Assembly (NCBI GenBank): GCA_948567375.1
Contig: OX419758.1
Span: 7,321,001-7,385,000, forward strand
Direction of reading: 5' to 3'
DNA: 64,000 nt
Source: Lunularia cruciata
Lineage: Eukaryota; Streptophyta; Marchantiopsida; Lunulariales; Lunulariaceae
Shown piece by piece: positions 49,641-61,372 of the stretch. The position numbers and the translations under genes are program-made. Position 1 is the first letter of the stretch. Each line of letters starts with the position of its first letter. The notes under the pieces were generated by a model. The model made no database searches and was not told the DNA's origin. It saw only the letters and a program-made list of their open reading frames with translations.

Positions 49641-52365
49641 AGACTGGTTTGGGACTCACAATTACAACAATTGGTGGAGCTTAATGTTGATAAGAGAGAG
49701 CATACAATGGGTTTTTGCTCCGGTATTATTGTTGTTCCAATAGTGTTAGAGGCATCCTGGCATCAAGTGTTAAGTCATGCTATGGACTTGAACTTTTTGA
49801 CCTAGATTGTGACCCTTGGCTTGGCAGAGTAGCGTAGGATAGGACATTGGTGAGCTTTGTGCCAACAAGTCAATTCAGGCATATGTTGGGGGTGATGGAG
49901 CAAGTGGATAGGGTATTCTTGGGATGCGGCTAGTAGCTACTAGGGAGAGTGGCCTACTTGGCATCCATCCAAGTGAGCGTGCTCTACTTGAATTACACCC
50001 TTGGTCTAGTTGGGATGCAGCTAGAGGACATATGGAGCTTGCAGCCAGATCAAGGAGTTTTTCATATAGAGGTTGGGACCTCTAGTAGTTTGAGGTATGA
50101 CACTATTGCTCCCAAGGGGCCAATGTAGTAGCCAATCAGCACATCTTCCACTCCTACTACAATTATAGAGGATACTGGAGAGCTAGATCTTGGACCCAAG
50201 CTTATAGGAGAGGAAAGATTGAAGGTTTGGAAATTCTTGAGGAGCTACACGAGTTGTTTTGCCTTCAATATGAAGAATTTGGGTGCTTTGAAAGGACTTG
50301 GTATTTGGACTGAGCTAACTAGCAATACATCAATTTTCTAACGTCCTTATTGATAAAGTGATATAGAGAGGATGTTGATTCAAAGCCGGAGTAGTTACCT
50401 TTTTGAGGCTAGTTTGGAGGAGATTTCACATGGAGAGTATGCATCAAGGATAGTGATACCAGCCAAGAATGATATGCATGGCAACTACATAGATAGGCGG
50501 ATGTGTGAAGATAACCGTCCTATCAACCAATAGACTAGGGCTGATTGGTATGCCATGCCTACACCAAAGAAGATCTTTGATATGATTAGGCATGCAAAGG
50601 TCTTCAATACTTTGGATCTTCAAGTAGAATATCGTCAGTTGCCAATCAAGGAGGAGGAAAAGTCCAAGACAACATTTTGGGTTATTGATCCTCACTGAAA
50701 GGATATGTTATACCAATGGATGTTCTTACCATATGGGTTGAAGAATACTCCTGCTGAGTTCCAGAGGGTCATGGATAAGATCCTAGCTAGATTGAATTTT
50801 TCTTGGTGCTATATTGATGACAGTTTGGTCTATAGCACTATTGTGGAGGAGCATGAGAGACAGTTGTTGGAGATTTTTGAGAGGTTGAGATCACATGGAC
50901 TCAAGTTACACCTTGGGAATTGTAGGTTCTTCCATGAGCAAGATGAGTATTTGGGTCACACAATCTACCTTGGAGGACTTGGTGTTTAGCAGACCAAGGT
51001 GGAGGCTATTGCACATATTTCTTGGCCTACGGATGTGAGCAAAGTGCAAAAATTCCTTGGGTTGGCAAACTTCTATTGTTGTTGTGTTAGAGGATTTAGT
51101 GTCATTGCCAAGGCCTTGGCAAAGCTGACCAAGCTTACTCAAGAGTGGTGTTGGGAGATGAGTAGGAGAGAGCTTTTCTAGAGCTCAAGGAGAGGTTGAC
51201 ATCTGCTCCTATTTTAAGGAGACCAATCAGAAGATGACCATTTTAGGTTCACACAAATTGGAGTATGTTGGGGCTTGGAGCTGTGAGCCAGCTTCTCTCT
51301 CACTCAGGATGAATCTCTGATGGCTATTGTGGTTGCCCACCATGGACTAAGAAGGCAAGGAACCCCAACTCCACCATACTCCTCCAAGGATAACACTCCA
51401 AGACTCAAGATATTACTCACTAGAGAACTCAATGAGAGAGATATTTGCAAATGAAAGGATGATGAGTACCTCCTCACCCCTTGTTTATATACTTATGAAA
51501 TAATTATGCACCAAAGTAACTATTTACCAAAGTAACTCAAGTTACTAGGCTAAAGGTCAAGTAAAGTCAAAAAGTGGAAAGAAATATCCACTCACATGGA
51601 CATATTCCACTAGCATGTGATCTTATCTTGACCCAACCACTAAGTCAAGGATTCCTTCACATATGCTATCCTTGGACTCTAGAAGAATCCAAAACAAAAA
51701 GGCTTGCATGCCCAAGAATTCTCAACTCTTTCTACAAAGCCAAACACCTAGGAATAATATCAAGTCAACACACTAGAATCCAAAATAGTGGTGCTCATCT
51801 TTTCCACCTCCTCTAAAGTAAGGTCCCCTCTATCTTAGCTATGACTAACTCTGACTAATCATGACTAATGAAGAACCATCATTTATCTCTATATAAATAA
51901 TATCTCTCAAGTACTTGCAATACCAAGCTAAATATCACAATATCACACACATGCACAAATGGGTGTTACAGAGTAATGCTCACCTAGCATGATGACTAGA
52001 GGAAGGAGTTTGTGGTGGCCTATGCTAGTTGCTCCAACAATTCAGCAGAAGCAAAGTATAGTTCATATGAGGAGTGCTTGGCAGTAGTTTGGGGAATAGC
52101 ATATTTTTTATGTTACCTATTTGGTAACCCCTTCACTGTCATCATTGATCATTAGCCACTAAAGTGGTTAATAGAGTCCAACAAGCTTTCAAGAAAGCTT
52201 GCATGATGGGCTCTGATTTTATAGGAATATGATTTCACAATTATTCACAAATGTGGAGTGGTGAACCGTGATGCAGATGCGTTGAGTAGAAACACATGTC
52301 TCAACCAGCATGATTAGACCGGAGCACATTGGCATGGTGAGATAGATGAGGAGATGGTGTATACT
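49641..52365 (+). mobile_element. Gypsy element E remnant (RT and RNase H), split by a family B LTR
   Basis: RT words in order: a MPTPKKIFDMIRHAKVF block near 50560, LYQWMFLPYGLKNTPAEFQR at 50705 onward, CYIDDSLVYS near 50810, HGLKLHLGNCRFFHEQ near 50890 and KFLGLANFY near 51050. RNase H starts before 51281 and resumes at 51971 with YASCSNNSAEAKYSS-like and LARWALILQEYDF-like words near 52030-52240. Gag and integrase are not recognised. This gypsy lineage differs from A and B. No LTR of its own was found. Broken fossil with many breaks. Confidence 0.8.
51282..51970 (-). repeat. Family B solo LTR inserted in element E
   Basis: A 689-bp LTR, plus-strand start TGTGAGCC and end GGGTGTTACA. The RNase H coding of E is interrupted at exactly this segment. 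Flanking four-base words are GAGC before and GAGT after, offset by the usual boundary uncertainty. It postdates E. Confidence 0.87.
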
Positions 52366-53710
52366 TTAGCTTAGTATAACAAGTACTTGAGAGATATTAT
52401 TTATATAAATAAAGGATGGTTCTATATAAGTCATGACTAGCTAAAGTTAGTCTTAGCTAAGATAGAGAGGACCTTACTTTAGAGAAAATGGAAAAGATGA
52501 ACTGTAACACCCATTTGTGCATGTGTGTGGTATTGTGATATTTAGCTTGGTATTACAAGTACTTAAGAGATATTACTTATATAAAGATAAAGGATGGTTC
52601 TATATTAGTCATGGTTAGCTAAAGTTAGTCATAGCTAAGATAGATGGGACCTTACTTTAGAGGAAGTAGAAAAGATGATCACCACTATTTTGGATTTTAG
52701 TGTGTTGACTTGGTATTATTCCTAGGTGTTTGGCTTTGGGAAAAGAGTTGAGAACTCTTGGGCCCGCAAGCCTTTTTGTTTTGGATTCTTCTTTAGTCCA
52801 AGGATAGCCCATGTGAAGGAATCCTTGCTTTAGTGGTTGGGTCAAGATAAGACCACATGCTTAGGGGAATATGCCCATGTGAATGGATATTCCTTTCTAC
52901 TTTTTAACTTTACTTGACTTTTAGTTTAGTAACTTGAGTTACTACGGTAATTAGTAACTTTGGTACGTAACTATTTCACAAGTATATAAACAAGGGGTGA
53001 GGAGGTACATCATCCTTTCATTTGCAACTATCTCTCTCTCATTGAGTTCTCTAGTGAGCAATGTCTTGAGTCTTGGAGTGTTAGCCTTGGAGGAGTATGA
53101 TGAAGTTGGGGTTCCTTGCCTTCTTAGTCCATGGTGCGCTACCATAATAGCCATCAGAGGTTCATCCTGAGTGAGAGACAGGCCGGCTCACAGAACACCA
53201 CTATTTTGGATTCTAGTGTGTTGACTTAGTATTATTTCTAGGTGATTGGCTTTGAGGAAAAAGTTGAGAACTCTTGGACCAACAAGCCTTTTTGTTTTGG
53301 ATTCTTCTATAGTCCAAGGATAGCCCATGTGAAGGAATCCTTGATGTAGTAGTTGGGTCAAGATAAGATCATATGCTTTGTGGAATATGCCTATATGGAT
53401 GGATATTCTTTTATACTTTTTGACTTAACTTGAATTTTAGTCTAGTTACTTGAGTTACTATGGTTAATAGTAACTATGGTGCATAACTATTTCACAAGTA
53501 TATAAACTAGGGGTGAGGAGGTACTCATCATCCTTTCATTTATATTTATCTTTTTTTCATTGAGTTCTCTAATGAGCAATGTCTTGAGTCTTAAAGTGTT
53601 AGCCTTGGAGGAGTATGATGGAGTTGGGGATCTTTACCTTCTTAGTCCATGGTGCGCTACCATAATAGCCATCAGAGGTTCATCATGAGTGAGAGACAAG
53701 CTGGCTCACA
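52366..53710 (+). repeat. Family B LTR (outer copy) interrupted by another family B LTR
   Basis: The outer LTR is in two parts, 52366-52502 and 53193-53710, lacking roughly its first 45 bases. It ends CTGGCTCACA. The inner LTR lies between. The two halves join in the sense of other copies (AAGATGAACACCACTATT with the repeat GAAC at the junction). Confidence 0.85.
52503..53192 (+). repeat. Family B solo LTR (inner copy), 690 bp
   Basis: Starts TGTAACACCC and ends GGCTCACA. GAAC precedes it (52499-52502) and follows it (53193-53196), a four-base target duplication within the outer LTR of the same family. Confidence 0.9.
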
Positions 53711-53995
53711 TGACAGGAAGGCAAGGAATTCTCTCGAAGGAACAATGTGTTTTGCGGGGAAGATCTTTCAAGAGAAGAGACTTGCTTGGACAGAAGGGAG
53801 AGATTTTTGAATGTAAAGGGTTGTGTAGGAGCTGGAGAGCCCAGACAAAGAGAGAGAAATCAAATGTGAAGGGCTTTGTGCATGACATAAGGAAGAAGTG
53901 AGAATTCTGAATGTGGTGGAGGGTTGTTCAAGAGCTTGAGAGCCTAGACAGAGAGAGAAATCAAATGTGAAGGGCTATGTAGGAGCTTGAGAGCC

Positions 53996-54000
<5 letters not shown>

Positions 54001-54050
<50 letters not shown>
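54001..54050. repeat. AG dinucleotide microsatellite, about 25 units
   Basis: An uninterrupted AG run just before the assembly gap. The gap probably exists because this repeat and its neighbours could not be assembled. Confidence 0.95.
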
Positions 54051-54056
<6 letters not shown>

Positions 54057-54081
54057 AATGTGAAGTGTTGTGCAAGGTTTT

Positions 54082-54281
54082 NNNNNNNNNNNNNNNNNNN
54101 NNNNNNNNNNNNNNNNNNNNNNNNNNNNNNNNNNNNNNNNNNNNNNNNNNNNNNNNNNNNNNNNNNNNNNNNNNNNNNNNNNNNNNNNNNNNNNNNNNNN
54201 NNNNNNNNNNNNNNNNNNNNNNNNNNNNNNNNNNNNNNNNNNNNNNNNNNNNNNNNNNNNNNNNNNNNNNNNNNNNNNNNN
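54082..54281. other. Assembly gap, 200 N
   Basis: Exactly 200 N, probably a placeholder and not a measured length. Any frame drawn across it has no meaning. Confidence 0.99.
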
Positions 54282-55300
54282 ATTTTTGAAGGAAAGCTAG
54301 ACAGGAGGGCTAGGAATTCTCTCAAAGGAAGAGCTTGTGGCTGCAAGGAACAATCTTGAGAGAAGAAGCCTGCTGGACAGAGGATTTTCTGAAGAGTGAA
54401 GGGGTTTTGCCAAACTAAGCTGAGAATGAAGCATCAAATGAATGAGTGAGGTTTGGACAGGGAAACCCACAAGGGGAAGGTCTGGACTGAACGGAGAGAG
54501 AGAAGGTAGAGATATTTGAAGGGTCTGACCGTGCAAAGAAATAAGGATTCAAAGGAAAGAGGTTAAGCACTTTGTGACATGTAAGGCGGAAAATCTTGGG
54601 AGGAAAAGAGCCTGGTATGTAGAGGGAGAGGGAAGAAGTTTAGGAGGCACAAGGCTCAACAGGGCTGGAAGGGATATTTCCCAAAGGAGAAGAGCTTGTG
54701 CTTGGAGAGAGAAATAAAGGGAAAAATTGAGAGGGGTTTTGAGAGAAAGTGCTGTGCTTGGAGAGAGAAAGAAAGGAAAAATTGAGAGGGGTTTTGGGAG
54801 AAAGTGCTGTCAAGAAAGAAAATTTTCTAAGGTGAAAGTGAATTGGCTGCAGGGAAAGGATTCAAAGGAAAGACTTGGTTGCACAATAAAAATTTGGGAG
54901 AGATAGGTTTGTGCAAGAGAGGCAGGAAAATTTTGAAGTGGCTTGGTTTGTCAAAAGCTAAGAAAGATAAGAAATTTTCAAAGTTGGTTTGATCTGGACT
55001 GAACATAGTTTTGATCTGGCTGAGTAGAGTTTAAGTTTTGGACTGGACATGGACATAGGAGAGACAAAACAAATTTGAGACTGAGTTTTTTTTCCCTGTG
55101 AAAGGGAAAAAGTAGAGAAGAAGTGCTTCAAAAGAGTTTCTTGGGACAGTTGGAGAGTTTAGGTGTGGTCACTTTATAGTCTAGAGCTGTTTGGTTTTCC
55201 CCTAAGAGGTTATAAACTGCAAGGCTTGGTATTCTGATGAATATGATGTTCCTTGTGAATGAATGTGTGTATTCTGATCTGTGAATAGTGGTCAAGGGAA

Positions 55301-56399
55301 GGACTCCATTTTAGGAGCTCTTAGTCCAGTCTATGTAAATGGAACAATTTAGTGATCTGGATGCTCAGGTTTGAGTCCGGTTGAATCACTCATGGGCTAT
55401 TCTAACAAACACCACCAAACCCAAGTATATGAACCCCACTAGATCCAAAACTACAAAACCAAAATTAACAAAACATGAACAAAGGTCAACGCAAAGGTCA
55501 ACATTAACCCGTGGAACTCAACACAAAAACCCTCAGGAAGAGCCTTCCATCAGGAGCAATTGTAAACAAGATGCTCTAGCAAGCAGGAGATTGTCAACCA
55601 TATAAGAGTAGAAACAATGTCAGACTATGGGAAGCTTCAAAGCATTGACAACAGAGGAATTTAAGCACGAGCAGCCAAGTGCCCAGCGCACTCTCAAGAC
55701 CAAACAATCCCCGCAACAGCGTCTCTTGGATTCTCTTAGCTAGAGTGGGTGTGGCTTGACTGTAATCAGTGCCCAATTATTGGTAGTTTATAGAGCGACA
55801 AATCAAGTACTGATCTAAGTTGAATTGATTTGCGTGGTGTAAATGAATTGATTATTGTGGCACTTTAGAGTCTATGTATGACTTATGTGTCAATTATGTG
55901 TCTATAGTGTATGATGTTGACAATGATGTATGTTGTGTAGCAATGTATATATGCACGAAAAATGAGATAACAAATTGTGAAGAATCAAACTTCAATTATG
56001 CAAAAAGTTGCATGAAAAAGTGCACTTGTGTATTGTCGGGCCAAAGCCTTATATACAATTTTGATTTTTCCCAAAGTCATTTCAAGAGGTTTCTTGGTAA
56101 TCTTTTGCTAATCCCATATTGCATACTTAGGATTCCTATCTTATCTTATCTTATCATAATCTTCTTTAAAATAATTAATTTTTTGATACATGTTAGTGAG
56201 GGGTCATGTCTTCACCTAAGTTAATTTGAATTACACTATTTCATAGTAGTACTCTACCTAAGCATCTATATGCGACTAAAGTCCTTCCTGAAATAAATTA
56301 TGTACAAGACCAAGGCTTCCTAAAGTTGAGGTGCAAGGCCAAAGGCATTCCTTAAAATTATACACAAGGCCGAAGGTATTCAGTCAACTCCTGAACTAC
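55301..56399. other. Unassigned DNA, possibly an old LTR of a family C relative
   Basis: No gene recognised. The frame at 55381-55605 is Thr/Lys-rich and unfamiliar. From about 55800 to 56300 the wording (CTTATATACAATTT, the TATCTTATCTTATCATAAT run, 'GAGGGGTCATG') recalls the LTR part near 13760-13890, and coding of the 3' ORF type follows on the minus strand from 56.4 kb. An LTR identity is therefore likely but not proven. Confidence 0.4.
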
Positions 56400-57110
56400 A
56401 GCGGTTAAGGGACTTCCCTTAACTTGAGTATTGAAATACGATTTAGTTGGAAGTGGCTCTGAAACCACTTTTCGCCTCCTTTCTCAGCAAGTTCAAACCC
56501 ATGTAGAAATGGATTGGGAAGGGTGCCAAGTAAGTCACTCCGCCATCTTCTTTGAGGTTTTGGTAAAGAGTCCTTGCTTGAAAATAGAACATGTCTGTCC
56601 AGTTCTTGGTTCCTCTTTGTATATGTCATTGAAGAAGACTGTCTGGCTATTTGGCATGTAAGTTGTTCATTTGTGCTTGAACAACTTCATAACAGCCTAC
56701 ACAGTTGCCCTTTGGGCCAGATCCTTGTAACTCCCTACTCTCCAGCCATTGTTCTGATTTTGTTTCTATGCAAAGGTGCCGTTGGTGTTATTGGTTAAGT
56801 ATTTTTCTTTGTACTTCATGTCTCTGGTCATTGCTTGGGGTTCACTTTCATCTGCATTCAGTACAATCCTCTAGTTCTCTTCAGTCCAATTATGGGAATT
56901 CCCTCTCAGACTCAATGCAGTTCTCTCCTTCTTGCCCTTCATCTTGTGTATCATGCCAAAGTCACTCATCTTCTAATTCTAGAGCAAGAAACCCAAATGC
57001 TTGCCTGGATCACCTCATTTCCATAGTACATTGCGCATTTATTGAAAGTAGGGTCTGAGTGTGGCTTTTGGACAAATACCATATTGACTCTTGGAGGAAT
57101 TATGAGAAAC
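56400..57110 (-). mobile_element. Remnant of the retroelement 3' ORF (C4)
   Basis: The minus strand near 56740-56560 carries a globular block of the 3' ORF: SYKDLAQRATV, AVMKLFKHK, TTYMPNSQTVFFNDIYKEEP. This lines up with KSYKDPVKRGIM and QAVFFHKMFAGEPINWA of A4. Glu/Lys-rich sequence follows it. The opposite plus-strand frames (56431-57058) are shadows. No pol seen; several breaks. Confidence 0.55.
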
Positions 57111-58471
57111 TAAGGCAACTGTGTGATTAGGCTGGAAAATATGAACTTCTACCAAGGCTAAAAGACTTAAATAATTTCTCATTGAACTCAAAGCTAATTG
57201 CAAATTCTATTATGAAAAATTAGTTTGGATAATGCTCACTTGGTTTTGTGGCAAAGTCCTTTGTCATTCTTCCATCATTGAAGGGATGGATAGTGGTTCA
57301 GTGCTCCTTGTCATGCATTTGTGATGAGCTACCTCTCCACACATGAGAAGAATTCCCTTGAAGTGTACATTTCAACCACATGAGGCCTTTGCATAATACA
57401 AAAGGTCCTTAGGTACAGTTCTTTAATCAGGTCGCAGCGCATTCAAATGTTTGTACACACTTTGGTCAGCTGAATCCGGCTCAAATGTACTCCAGGCCAA
57501 AGGCCTTCCTTGACACTCTACTTCTGGCTGAAGTTATTTGGGTTCAAGGTAGATGCCAGCCCTCAGGGTCATGCCTTTCTACTTCTGGCTGAAGTTATTT
57601 GGGTTCAAGGTGGATGCCAGCCCTCAGGGTCATGCCTTTCTACTTCTGGCTGAAGTTATTTGGGTTCAAGTTAGATGCCAGCCCTCAGGGTCATGCCTTT
57701 CCAAGTGATTCACCTTGGTCCTTGTGTCTTCCACACTTTGTCCTAATCTGATTCCCTTTCGAAACATAATTCCTCTAAGAAGCTCTTTCCCTTGAAACAA
57801 GAATGGGCCTCATTCATTCTTCATGAATAAGAGCGAAATTTAAATGGATAGCAAAAATTCAAATATTGTGTGCACCACAGAAAGCTTCTCCACTTTGGCT
57901 GTCTTGTATTTCATCTTGAATATGTCCTAAGAATCCTTGGATGTAGTGTCTAGGATATCCATAAACTTGCAATTTTTGGCAGTCATCTTGATAATCTACA
58001 ATGCTGGCTGATCTTTATGAATCCACATAGTCTTTTTTTTTTTTTTTTAAATAGGATCCAAGGAAACTGTTGTTTAAGAACAAAAGGGTATATGGATTCA
58101 TAAAATTCTTTGAATATCCAATAAAGTATTTCCACAAGTGATGTGGTGCTCGGATTGCCTCAAACTCTTCCCTCCTCTACAGTATAGTTCGTGTTGTCCA
58201 ACTTGTGAGAATCATCTCAACTCTTTCCTTCTGTACAGTACAGTTGTGGTGTCCAACTTGTGATAATTCAACTCAAACTTATCCATATTACAACAGAACA
58301 CATTGTGCTGTTCAGAGAGAGTGAACTCACTCTCTCTCACTCGAAAATTTCTGAACTTTCCAAGTGCGTGATTAGTTGGTAAACACCCCACGGGGGAGGA
58401 AGAGGGCATCCACGGATATGCAATCTATTTTAAATTCTTTGACATGTTTTCATCCTTCTTTTATCCTGTAG
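57111..58471. other. Unassigned DNA before the P450 relic
   Basis: Apart from the 61-bp triplicate, I see a T-run of about 18 bases near 58027-58046 and a diverged two-copy duplication of about 57 bp at 58161-58275 (CTCTTCC, TACAGTA and GTCCAACTTGTG in both). A pyrimidine tract and TGTAG acceptor at 58440-58471 lead into the P450 exon. No upstream P450 exon could be found. Confidence 0.5.
57518..57700. repeat. Three-copy tandem repeat, 61-bp unit
   Basis: Copies begin at 57518, 57579 and 57640 with CTACTTCTGGCTGAAGTTAT, and each ends in CAGGGTCATGCCTTTC. They differ by one to three bases. No spacers, so not an array of CRISPR type. No coding frame spans it. Confidence 0.95.
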
Positions 58472-59345
58472 GTGTTTGAAGCTTCGTACTTCAGGAAGCT
58501 ACTCTCTGCAATCAGAAGGACAACGAGTTACCGAAACTTGCGTTTCCCGAATGACTCAGAATATCAGCAGTTGGCAGAAAAGAAGAAGCCAGTAGAATCA
58601 TGGACTTAGGCGGATCTAAAAAGCACGGAGTATATGCGTAATGTAATCAATGAGGCCTTGCATATAGGGCTCCTGTTCCCGGCATGGTCAGAAAGGCCAT
58701 TCTCGTCACGAATTCAGTGGCTATGCCTTTCCCAAGGTTGGCCGGTATGTATCTCTCCTAATGAAACCGTCGTCTGCATTTCTCCTTTATGGCCTTCCCG
58801 GTCTTGCTGAAAGTCCGTCGTCAAGATCTATTGAACCAGTTTTCCTAGTCCGTTATAGTTTCGAACGGAGTAAGGACTGACTTTATGCAGATGATGCCGA
58901 AGTAATCTCTAGAAATATCTGACTAATTTTGGTCTCCAGACACAAATCCAGTGCAAACCAGGGTGATCATTTTCTGGGTTGAAGTTTAATAGCTTGATTA
59001 TCTCTAGGGATTACTGTATCGTATCACTTTATGGAGATTCTGAGCTGAATGTCCAAGCTATCATTCTAAAGTATGGAGAATCTGAGAGAATCACCAATTT
59101 CTTTTTCCAGCTTACTGGAAGTTCGGATCTCCCCGTTTTTGACGTTGTGCCCGGCATTTGGCCCAACCAGAGGTATTATGACCAGTGAAGAATATTTACT
59201 GGACCCGATGAAGTTCGATCCGATCGATTTGCCAAGATACATCCAGACAGGTACGCATATATACCATTCGGGCAGGGATTTAGAATGTGTCCAGGATATT
59301 CATTTGCCACGCTCAAAATCCATTGTTTGTTTATCATGTAATGCT
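58472..59345 (+). pseudogene. Cytochrome P450 relic, clan 85 type (last exons)
   Basis: Plant P450s are haem-thiolate monooxygenases of the ER membrane. After an acceptor at 58470-58471 the exon reads LAEKKKPVES, then ADLKSTEYMRNVINEALHIG, matching the WADLKxMxYxWxVxNEALRxG region of CYP716/CYP720/CYP725-type enzymes. TAG at 58607-58609 stands where Trp precedes ADLK, and the ExxR motif reads EALH. Two more frames are needed for GMVRKAI and EFSGYAFPKVG, so frameshifts follow. GTATGT near 58742 fits an intron donor. The last exon, about 59170-59345, gives EEYLLDPMKFDP and, in another frame, the haem motif PFGQGFRMCPG (59264-59296) with its Cys. The N-terminal two-thirds are missing. A dead, partial copy. 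Confidence 0.88.
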
Positions 59346-59390
59346 CAGATACAAGTCCGAGCTGTGAATTCAGGTAAACAATTTACTATA

Positions 59391-59765
59391 TTCTGGTTCT
59401 CTATCCCCAAGGGAGGTCAAAAAATCAAAATAATACGAGTGGACAAATGAAAGAAGCTAGGTAACATTTACTAGACAGGTCTTGTAGATTTTCTTCTGCA
59501 AAACTTGCCCCGTCTTATCCATGGTGCAGAGCCATTGATACGTAAGGCATAGAAATTAGAGCTTCAAGCTATTGAATCCAGATAAAAGAATTTAAATTTT
59601 CTGGTACTCTATCCTCAAGGAAGGTTTACCATCAAAATTCCAGCGGACAAATTAAATGAATGAAATTATTCCGAAAAATTTGCCAAGCCTAATAGATTAC
59701 CTTGCGCAAAACTTGCACAGTCCTTCCAATAGTGCAGGTTCGCTAACACGTAAGGGTGGAGATTA
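59391..59765. repeat. Two-copy tandem duplication, period 208 bp, after the P450 relic
   Basis: TTCTGGTtCTCTATCC at 59391 recurs as TTCTGGTaCTCTATCC at 59599. The match continues through GCGGACAAAT-like, CAAAACTTGC and TGCAG landmarks to about 59765, with perhaps 25% divergence. It begins about 50 bases after the P450 haem exon, in what may have been its last exon or 3' UTR. Confidence 0.75.
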
Positions 59766-61372
59766 AAATCTGATCGAATGTTTCCCCAAGACTGACGGAT
59801 AGCGACGCAGAATCAACTGTTGTACTCCGGTGATAGACGAATTATTCGTAGAGTATTTGCCACACTTCCGCAAGTAGATGTGCTTATATGGAGCAGACAA
59901 GGGGTTTGGTATCTTCACAATCCAAAGTGTCTGCTTTAGACTCAAAGCAACCATGGGATGATAGATTCTTGTTGTTGCGAAACTAGTAGAATTAGCCATC
60001 TGAATCAATGCATTACGGCATTCTATGAAGGCGAAAGCAATACGGGCTCGTCTACAGAGCTCTTGGTAAAGCAACGAAAGTCTTTCGATCGTCCAGGGTA
60101 TGTTTATGTCACAAGCGGGTCGCGTTAAAGTGTTCCCGGCTTTCTGTTGAACAGAAAGATCTTCTCAACATAGACCGTGTCGTGTATCAATATGTCTTGT
60201 CTGTCTTGTTCTTATCATCATGGCAGTAATGCATGCAGATGCAGCAGGTGTAAGGATATGTCTGAAAAACATCATTCCATCCTACTAAACCTCATCGGCA
60301 ATCTACATCTCCAACGCAGGGGGAGGTTGATATGGCTACAGCACATTCTGTAGGCCCAGCACTCTCCAGTACAGTGTCGACATTCGTTGCGACCCCTGGA
60401 AAGCAGAAGAGGTAAGTACTGTGTCGTGTATGTAGTAATGGTCTTGTCATTTCCAAGTTATCCGTTGGAAGTACATGTTTGTCTGCTCTCATCAAGATAC
60501 GTCGTTTATACTCCTGTAAACAAGAGGAGGAAATTGTTGTAGAGCTGAAATGAACAATGTCGATTACTTCTGGCAGAAAACATTGCAACACGGAAGAACT
60601 ACAGCTTTAGATGTCAATAGTACAAGTTTAGGAACTCTGCCGGTTTCAAGATGTGAAACGGTAAACCCACCTGACCTTTTGTGATAACACACCTCAGCCG
60701 ATCAAAGCAAATCAAATTGTCTAATTGCATATAATTGGACGTTGCCGCTTGCTCTTCCATGGTCACAGGATTCTTTCTACTTCATCATGAAGCTGGTCAG
60801 ATTCTAGGAGAGGCTAATACTCACATTAATTTGTTCCGGCACCTGTATCCAATGTTTCCGAGTTGCCGTTGATAGCTACAAGGCTTCTCCAACTTCATAA
60901 GAATACTGCAGTGGCGGCCATCAAAGCAAGCAACAACAAGAAACAACAACAACAATTCAATGTTTCCTCCGTTGCCCAGCAGCAAGTCATGCCAACAATT
61001 CCAACTGATACTGCGCAACACCATCGAGTTTGTCCTTTCTCTACAGTCTTGAAACCATGAGTGTAAATTCTTCTTTAACCATATTTCCCGAGCAGCAGCA
61101 CTCACTGCATAAGCTTCCAGGTTATGGGCATCAACTAATTTGACATCGCCGTCCAATTTGGATATGAGTGCACCTTCATCCATATTTGATTGTAGAATGG
61201 AGACAAATAATTACTTTGACAGCAAAGTCTTCGACCCGGCCGAGTTACTATCGATCATGGCAATGTTAAAGAGATGCAACCCCGGCAGCACTAATCGGTT
61301 GTTTCTGTTTGCATAAAGAGTGCAGCTCACAACTCAACTGCATTGGGCCATTCGCTGACATTGGCAACAGCT
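59766..61372. other. Unassigned low-repeat DNA
   Basis: Two minus frames are long for the composition: 59763-60074 (103 codons) and 60821-61183 (120 codons). The latter begins MDEGALISKLDGDVKLVDAH and later has a hydrophobic run LLLLFLVVACF. The same DNA in another minus frame gives an uninterrupted hydrophobic LLLALMAATAVFL stretch. Neither is a family I recognise. This could be decayed host exon material, but no splice pattern or domain supports it. Confidence 0.4.
60821..61183 (-). CDS. Unrecognised ORF, 120 aa
   Basis: Starts MDEGALISKLDGDVKLVDAH, continues AYAVSAAAREIWLKKNLHSWFQDCRER, and has a hydrophobic segment around residues 75-88. The first 50 residues look protein-like in composition, and the rest is less convincing. 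No family recognised, no neighbours that suggest a role. It may be one exon of a lost gene or chance. Confidence 0.22.
   Translation of the reverse strand: MDEGALISKLDGDVKLVDAHNLEAYAVSAAAREIWLKKNLHSWFQDCRERTNSMVLRSISWNCWHDLLLGNGGNIELLLLFLVVACFDGRHCSILMKLEKPCSYQRQLGNIGYRCRNKLM

Larger units (their letters stand above)
53711..55300. other. Purine-rich repeat tract with assembly gap
   Basis: The plus strand is strongly A/G-rich. A unit reading GAGAGCC-AGA-(GA)n-AAATCAAATGTGAAGGGCT recurs near 53832, 53940 and 53990, and a longer unit (GAGAGGGGTTTTGAGAGAAAG) is duplicated near 54730 and 54785. A run of about 50 bases of AG dinucleotide fills 54001-54050. Open frames here are Gly/Arg/Glu-rich or cross the gap, and none is credible as a gene. 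It could be the untranslated leader of an unidentified retroelement. Confidence 0.55.

Noticed and set aside
54060-54359. Frames spanning the run of N
   Set aside because: They exist only because N is not read as a stop; no evidence for coding.
57518-57700. Direct repeats as a possible CRISPR array
   Set aside because: Copies are contiguous with no spacers, the unit is 61 bp, and the surroundings are plant nuclear DNA.
58027-58046. T-run as the tail of a minus-strand SINE or retrocopy
   Set aside because: No promoter boxes, body sequence or target duplication could be identified beside it.
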